Assembly (NCBI RefSeq): GCF_014651775.1
Contig: NZ_BMXN01000013.1
Span: 1 to 64,000 of the forward strand
DNA: 64,000 bases
Source: Vreelandella hamiltonii
GTDB lineage: Bacteria > Pseudomonadota > Gammaproteobacteria > Pseudomonadales > Halomonadaceae
Direction: 5' to 3'
Shown here piece by piece: positions 60,664 to 64,000 of the stretch. A program made the position numbers and the translations under genes. Below the pieces are notes generated by a model. That model had not been told where the DNA came from, did no database searches, and saw only the letters and a program-made list of their open reading frames with translations. The stretch's first letter is position 1, and each line of letters opens with the position of its first letter.

Positions 60664-61637
60664 CCCGCTGGCTGCTATTGAGAAGCCTGCGGCTGGGGCT
60701 GGTCATGCTGTGCGTGGCCGGTCTCGCCTTCGGCCTGATGATGCTCTCGCCCATCGACCCCATCGACGCCTACCTGGGCCCGCAGATGGCCCAGGTAAGC
60801 CCCGAGCAGCGCGCCCTGATCGCCGCACAATGGGGCTTCGATGAACCGGTAGCCGTGCAGTTCGGCCAGTGGCTGCGTCAACTGGCCAGCGGCGAGCTGG
60901 GCTGGAGCCATGTGTACCAACAGCCAGTAGGTGACGTCATCAGCCTGCGCTTTCAGCGCTCGTTCTGGCTGCTGTTCAGTGCCTGGCTGCTGTCACTGGT
61001 GCTGGGCGTGGCATTGGGTATCGTGGCAGGCAGCCGGGAAGGCTCGCTGCTCGACCGCTTGATCAGCGGTTACGCCTTCGTGACCGCCTCGACGCCCACT
61101 TTCTGGCTGGCCATTCTGGCACTGCTGCTGTTTTCGGTGACCCTGGGCTGGACCCCCACCTGCTGCGCAGGCCCCACGGGGGTGGTCAGCCGCGATGTCA
61201 CGTTCGCCACTCGTCTGCACCACCTGGTGCTGCCGGTGACGACCCTGGCGCTATTGAGCATGGCCACCATCACCCTGCACACCCGCGCCAGAATGGTGGC
61301 CTTCATGCGCTCCGACACGGCGCTACACGCCTTTGCCCAGGGCGCTAGCCGCACCGATATCGCCTGGCGGCACGGGCTGCGCCACGCCAGCCTCCCGGCC
61401 ATCACCCTGGCCTTTGCCTCGCTGGGCGAGCTGTTTGGCGGCTCCATTCTAGTGGAGCAGGTCTTCGCCTACCCGGGGCTGGGCCAGGCCACCGTGGCGG
61501 CGGGGCTGCGCAGCGATGTTCCCCTGCTGCTGGCCATCGCCCTGTTCACCGCGCTGTTCGTGAGTATCGGCAACCTGACCGCCGATGCCCTGGCACGGGT
61601 CACCGACCCGCGCATCCGTCTGGCACACAGCCCATGA
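60654..61637 (+). CDS. nikB: Nickel ABC transporter permease, NikB-like
   Basis: A 327-residue permease with about six membrane segments. The RSLRLGLVMLCVAGLAFGLMMLSPIDP N-terminus belongs to the DppB/NikB family, and the EAA-loop region (FAQGASRTDIAWRHGLRHASLPAI) to the ATPase contact. The start is unclear: GTG at 60654 or 60642, both overlapping nikA and neither with a strong ribosome site, so coupling is likely. It overlaps nikC by 4 bases. Confidence 0.85.
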   Translation: MPLARWLLLRSLRLGLVMLCVAGLAFGLMMLSPIDPIDAYLGPQMAQVSPEQRALIAAQWGFDEPVAVQFGQWLRQLASGELGWSHVYQQPVGDVISLRFQRSFWLLFSAWLLSLVLGVALGIVAGSREGSLLDRLISGYAFVTASTPTFWLAILALLLFSVTLGWTPTCCAGPTGVVSRDVTFATRLHHLVLPVTTLALLSMATITLHTRARMVAFMRSDTALHAFAQGASRTDIAWRHGLRHASLPAITLAFASLGELFGGSILVEQVFAYPGLGQATVAAGLRSDVPLLLAIALFTALFVSIGNLTADALARVTDPRIRLAHSP

Positions 61638-62431
61638 ACACACAGCCACGCCTGGCCGCCGCCGTTTACCTGGTGCTCTTCAGTGCCCTGCTGATGCTGC
61701 TGTTGAGCAGCCGTTGGTGGCTGGGTGACAGCCCCCAGCAGATGCAGTTCGAGGCACGTTTACAGTCACCCAGCCTGCTCCACTGGTTCGGTACCGATGC
61801 CTTGGGCCGGGAGCTATGGGCGCGTACCCTGGCGGGGCTGGCGCTGAGTTTTTGGGTCGGTTTGAGCGCGGCCCTGCTGGGCACGGCCATCGCCCTGCTG
61901 CTGGCCAGCCTGGCGGCGCTATCGAACACCCTGGATGCGCTGGTGTCGCTGCTGATCGATACGCTGCTCAGCGTGCCCCACCTCATTTTACTGCTGCTCA
62001 TTGCCTTTGCGCTGGGCGGGGGCACCCAGGCCGTGATCATCGCCGTGGCCATCACCCACTGGCCAAGCCTGGCGCGGGTGTTTCGCGCCGAGCTGCTCAG
62101 CCTGCGCGAGGCCGAGTACGTGGCGCTCTCGAAAGGCTTTGGCAAAGGGCCGGGGTACATCGTCGCCCGCCACTTCGTGCCCCATCTCTGGCCCCACTGC
62201 GTGGTGGGTGCGTTACTGCTGTTTCCCCACGCCATTCTGCACGAAGCGGCGCTGACCTTTCTCGGCGTTGGCCTGGACCCCAACCAGCCCGCCATCGGCG
62301 TGCTGCTGGCCGACGCCATGCGCTATCTCAGCGGCGGCTATTGGTGGCTGGGCGTGTTTCCCGGGCTAGGACTGCTGCTGATGGTGCTGGCCATTCAACG
62401 GCTGGCCACCCAGCTACGCCAGGCCCTGTAA
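61634..62431 (+). CDS. nikC: Nickel ABC transporter permease, NikC-like
   Basis: A 265-residue DppC/NikC-type permease. After the first segment the loop (HWFGTDALGRELWARTLAG) is diagnostic. The EAA motif is seen in EYVALSKGFGKGPGYIVARHFVPHL. It pairs with NikB. The ATG overlaps the nikB stop. Confidence 0.87.
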   Translation: MNTQPRLAAAVYLVLFSALLMLLLSSRWWLGDSPQQMQFEARLQSPSLLHWFGTDALGRELWARTLAGLALSFWVGLSAALLGTAIALLLASLAALSNTLDALVSLLIDTLLSVPHLILLLLIAFALGGGTQAVIIAVAITHWPSLARVFRAELLSLREAEYVALSKGFGKGPGYIVARHFVPHLWPHCVVGALLLFPHAILHEAALTFLGVGLDPNQPAIGVLLADAMRYLSGGYWWLGVFPGLGLLLMVLAIQRLATQLRQAL

Positions 62432-62464
62432 GGCCAGCGTTTTCAACCATCAAGGGAGCCGAAC

Positions 62465-63286
62465 ATGCTGGAGATCACCGAATGGAGCCTGAGCCTGCCC
62501 CACTACCCCCGCTGGTGGAAGCGCGAGTGGTCACCCGTGATCGAGTCGCTTTCGCTGGACATTCAGGCGGGGGAAGTACACGCCCTGGTCGGCGCGTCCG
62601 GATCCGGCAAAAGCCTGCTGGCCCACGCCCTGCTGGGCCTGCTGCCGCCCGCAGCACGGCAGCACGGCACTCTGACCTTCCAGGGCGACCTCTTGACGCC
62701 CGAGCGCCAGCGCCAGCTGCGTGGCCGTGAACTGGCACTGATTCCACAGACCCTGAACGCCCTGGACCCATTGGCCCGCAGCCAGCACCAGATACGCTGG
62801 GCTGCTCGCCGCGCAGGCCTTTCCCGCGTCAGCGCTCAAGCACGCAGCCACGACCTGCTGCAGCACTACCAGCTCGCCCATGCAGCGCGGCGCTACCCCC
62901 ATGAGCTTTCCGGCGGCATGGCCAGGCGGGTGCTGGTGGCCATGGCCCAGGCCGGCCATGCCCGCGTGGTGATTGCCGACGAGCCCAGCGTCGGGCTGGA
63001 CCCGGCCCAGCGAGACCGCGTGCTGGCTACCCTGCAGGCACTGGCCAAAGAGGGCAAAGCTGTCCTGCTGATCACCCATGACCTGCGCCATGCCTTGCCC
63101 ATTGCCCACCGAGTGACCATCATGCGCCAAGGGCGCGCCGTGGAAACGACCTCGGCCCGGGCCTTCCATGGCCAAGGGGAGCAGCTGCACAGCGCCTATG
63201 CCAAAGCACTGTGGCAAGCGCTGCCCGACAACGCCTTCGGCACCTTACCCATCCAGCCTCATGTTCAGGAGCCCAGCCTTGCTTGA
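62465..63286 (+). CDS. nikD: Nickel ABC transporter ATPase, NikD-like
   Basis: A 273-residue ATPase. Walker A GASGSGKS, signature LSGGMARR and Walker B VVIADEPSVGLD are intact. It starts 33 bases after nikC. Its 3' end overlaps the TTG start of nikE. Confidence 0.88.
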   Translation: MLEITEWSLSLPHYPRWWKREWSPVIESLSLDIQAGEVHALVGASGSGKSLLAHALLGLLPPAARQHGTLTFQGDLLTPERQRQLRGRELALIPQTLNALDPLARSQHQIRWAARRAGLSRVSAQARSHDLLQHYQLAHAARRYPHELSGGMARRVLVAMAQAGHARVVIADEPSVGLDPAQRDRVLATLQALAKEGKAVLLITHDLRHALPIAHRVTIMRQGRAVETTSARAFHGQGEQLHSAYAKALWQALPDNAFGTLPIQPHVQEPSLA

Positions 63287-63893
63287 AGCCCACCAGCTCA
63301 CCTTCGGGTTTGGCCGCGAGCCACCGCTGTTCCAGGCGCTGTCGATGGCGCTGGCACGGGGCGAGTGGGTCGGTTTGAGCGGTGCTTCCGGGGCAGGTAA
63401 GTCGACGCTGGGCAGAGTGCTGGCGGGCCACTGGGCACCACGTCACGGCTTTTTGCACATCGATGGAAAGCCCTTGGCATCACGGGGCCTACGCCCCGTG
63501 CAGTGGCTGCCTCAATCGCCGGAACGGGCGGTCAATCCGCGCTGGCGGGTGGCACGATTATTGGAAGAGGCCTGGACACCGCCACAGACGCTGAGGGAAG
63601 CGTTCGGTATTCGGCCCGCGTGGCTGAAGCGTTTTCCGGGGGAGCTGTCCGGGGGCGAGCTGCAGCGGGTGTGCGTGCTACGCGCCCTGGCCCCGGGTGT
63701 GCGCTATCTGATCGCCGATGAGATTTCGACGATGCTGGATCCACTGACCCAACTCAGCCTGTGGCAAGCCGTGAAGGCCCACGCCGAACGCCAGGCGCTG
63801 GGCGTGCTGGTCATCAGCCACGACACGGCGCTATTGAACCGGCTTTGTACCCGGCACCTGCACCTGGCGGATGGGCAGCTAAGGAGCCGCTAA
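63279..63893 (+). CDS. nikE: Nickel ABC transporter ATPase, NikE-like
   Basis: 204 residues from the TTG at 63279, which has AGGAG 7 bases ahead; ATG 63261 is in frame but lacks a ribosome site. Walker A GASGAGKST, signature LSGGELQR and Walker B YLIADEISTMLD are complete. It is shorter than usual NikE (about 260) because the C-terminal oligopeptide-binding tail is missing. It ends tail to tail with a minus-strand gene, sharing 3 bases. Confidence 0.86.
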   Translation: MLEAHQLTFGFGREPPLFQALSMALARGEWVGLSGASGAGKSTLGRVLAGHWAPRHGFLHIDGKPLASRGLRPVQWLPQSPERAVNPRWRVARLLEEAWTPPQTLREAFGIRPAWLKRFPGELSGGELQRVCVLRALAPGVRYLIADEISTMLDPLTQLSLWQAVKAHAERQALGVLVISHDTALLNRLCTRHLHLADGQLRSR

Positions 63894-64000
63894 GCGCTGG
63901 CCAGGCGCCGCTCGACGCGCCGCATACCCAGCGCAATCATCAGGGTCACGGCCAGCAGTAGCCAGGACCCTACGGCCACCCCCTGCCACTGCGCCCAACG
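63890..64000 (-). CDS. C-terminal fragment of a membrane protein, possibly an ABC permease
   Basis: The last 36 residues and stop of a minus-strand gene that enters from the right edge. A hydrophobic stretch (VAVGSWLLLAVTLMIALGM) is followed by a basic RRVERRL end, the usual look of the last segment of an ABC permease. The family cannot be settled from so short a piece. Its TAG overlaps the nikE stop. Confidence 0.5.
   Translation of the reverse strand, partial: RWAQWQGVAVGSWLLLAVTLMIALGMRRVERRLASA

Overview
The window looks like a chromosomal segment of a GC-rich gammaproteobacterium, most likely a Halomonadaceae (Halomonas-like) member. I infer this from the protein families (monomeric isocitrate dehydrogenase, 180-kDa-type NAD-glutamate dehydrogenase, TakP-type TRAP transporter, YcfD/RoxA, LolA, RarA) and from a gene order resembling the Pseudomonas/Halomonas block clpS-clpA-infA-ate-aat-ftsK-lolA. 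It was read by eye; no database search was run.

Layout. Bases 1-3544 are the end of a prophage: a tail-fibre/spike-like protein, its small companion, a Mu Com-like zinc finger overlapping a D12-class DNA adenine methylase, and a small protein. It abuts a tRNA-Ser(GGA). Bases 3992-7715 (minus) are a close-packed set: YadG/YadH ABC exporter, QueF, a YdjA-like nitroreductase and a YiiD-type thioesterase. A chemoreceptor follows, then a minus-strand operon of three tRNA-Glu(UUC)/tRNA-Gly(GCC) pairs with a near-consensus promoter. Bases 10750-15352 hold a TRAP transporter and a gamma-glutamyltransferase-fold hydrolase resembling oxamate amidohydrolase. Then come msrB, an YlqF-type GTPase, an AlaA-type aminotransferase, htpX, a MetE-like protein directly abutting a diguanylate cyclase, pdxB, a glutaredoxin-like gene overlapping rlmL, rmf, pyrD and gdhB.

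Bases 32454-54689 are housekeeping: trmA, murI, a hemerythrin-domain protein, rarA, lolA, ftsK, aat, ate, infA, clpA, clpS, icd, rluE, a NUDIX hydrolase, mnmA, hflD, purB, roxA and a GNAT enzyme. Aat, Ate, ClpS and ClpA together make up an N-degron pathway. The last part has aceA (isocitrate lyase, competing with Icd for isocitrate), a SlyB-like lipoprotein, a SlyD-like FKBP, and a nickel module: nikR diverging from a five-gene nik-type ABC importer across a perfect NikR operator. The C-terminus of another membrane protein enters from the right edge.

The most striking observation is in the prophage. The com-like gene carries two successive RNA hairpins. The second pairs with both the Shine-Dalgarno sequence and the GTG start codon of the overlapping methylase gene. 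This is the logic of the phage Mu com-mom translational switch, here apparently governing an adenine methylase in place of Mom.
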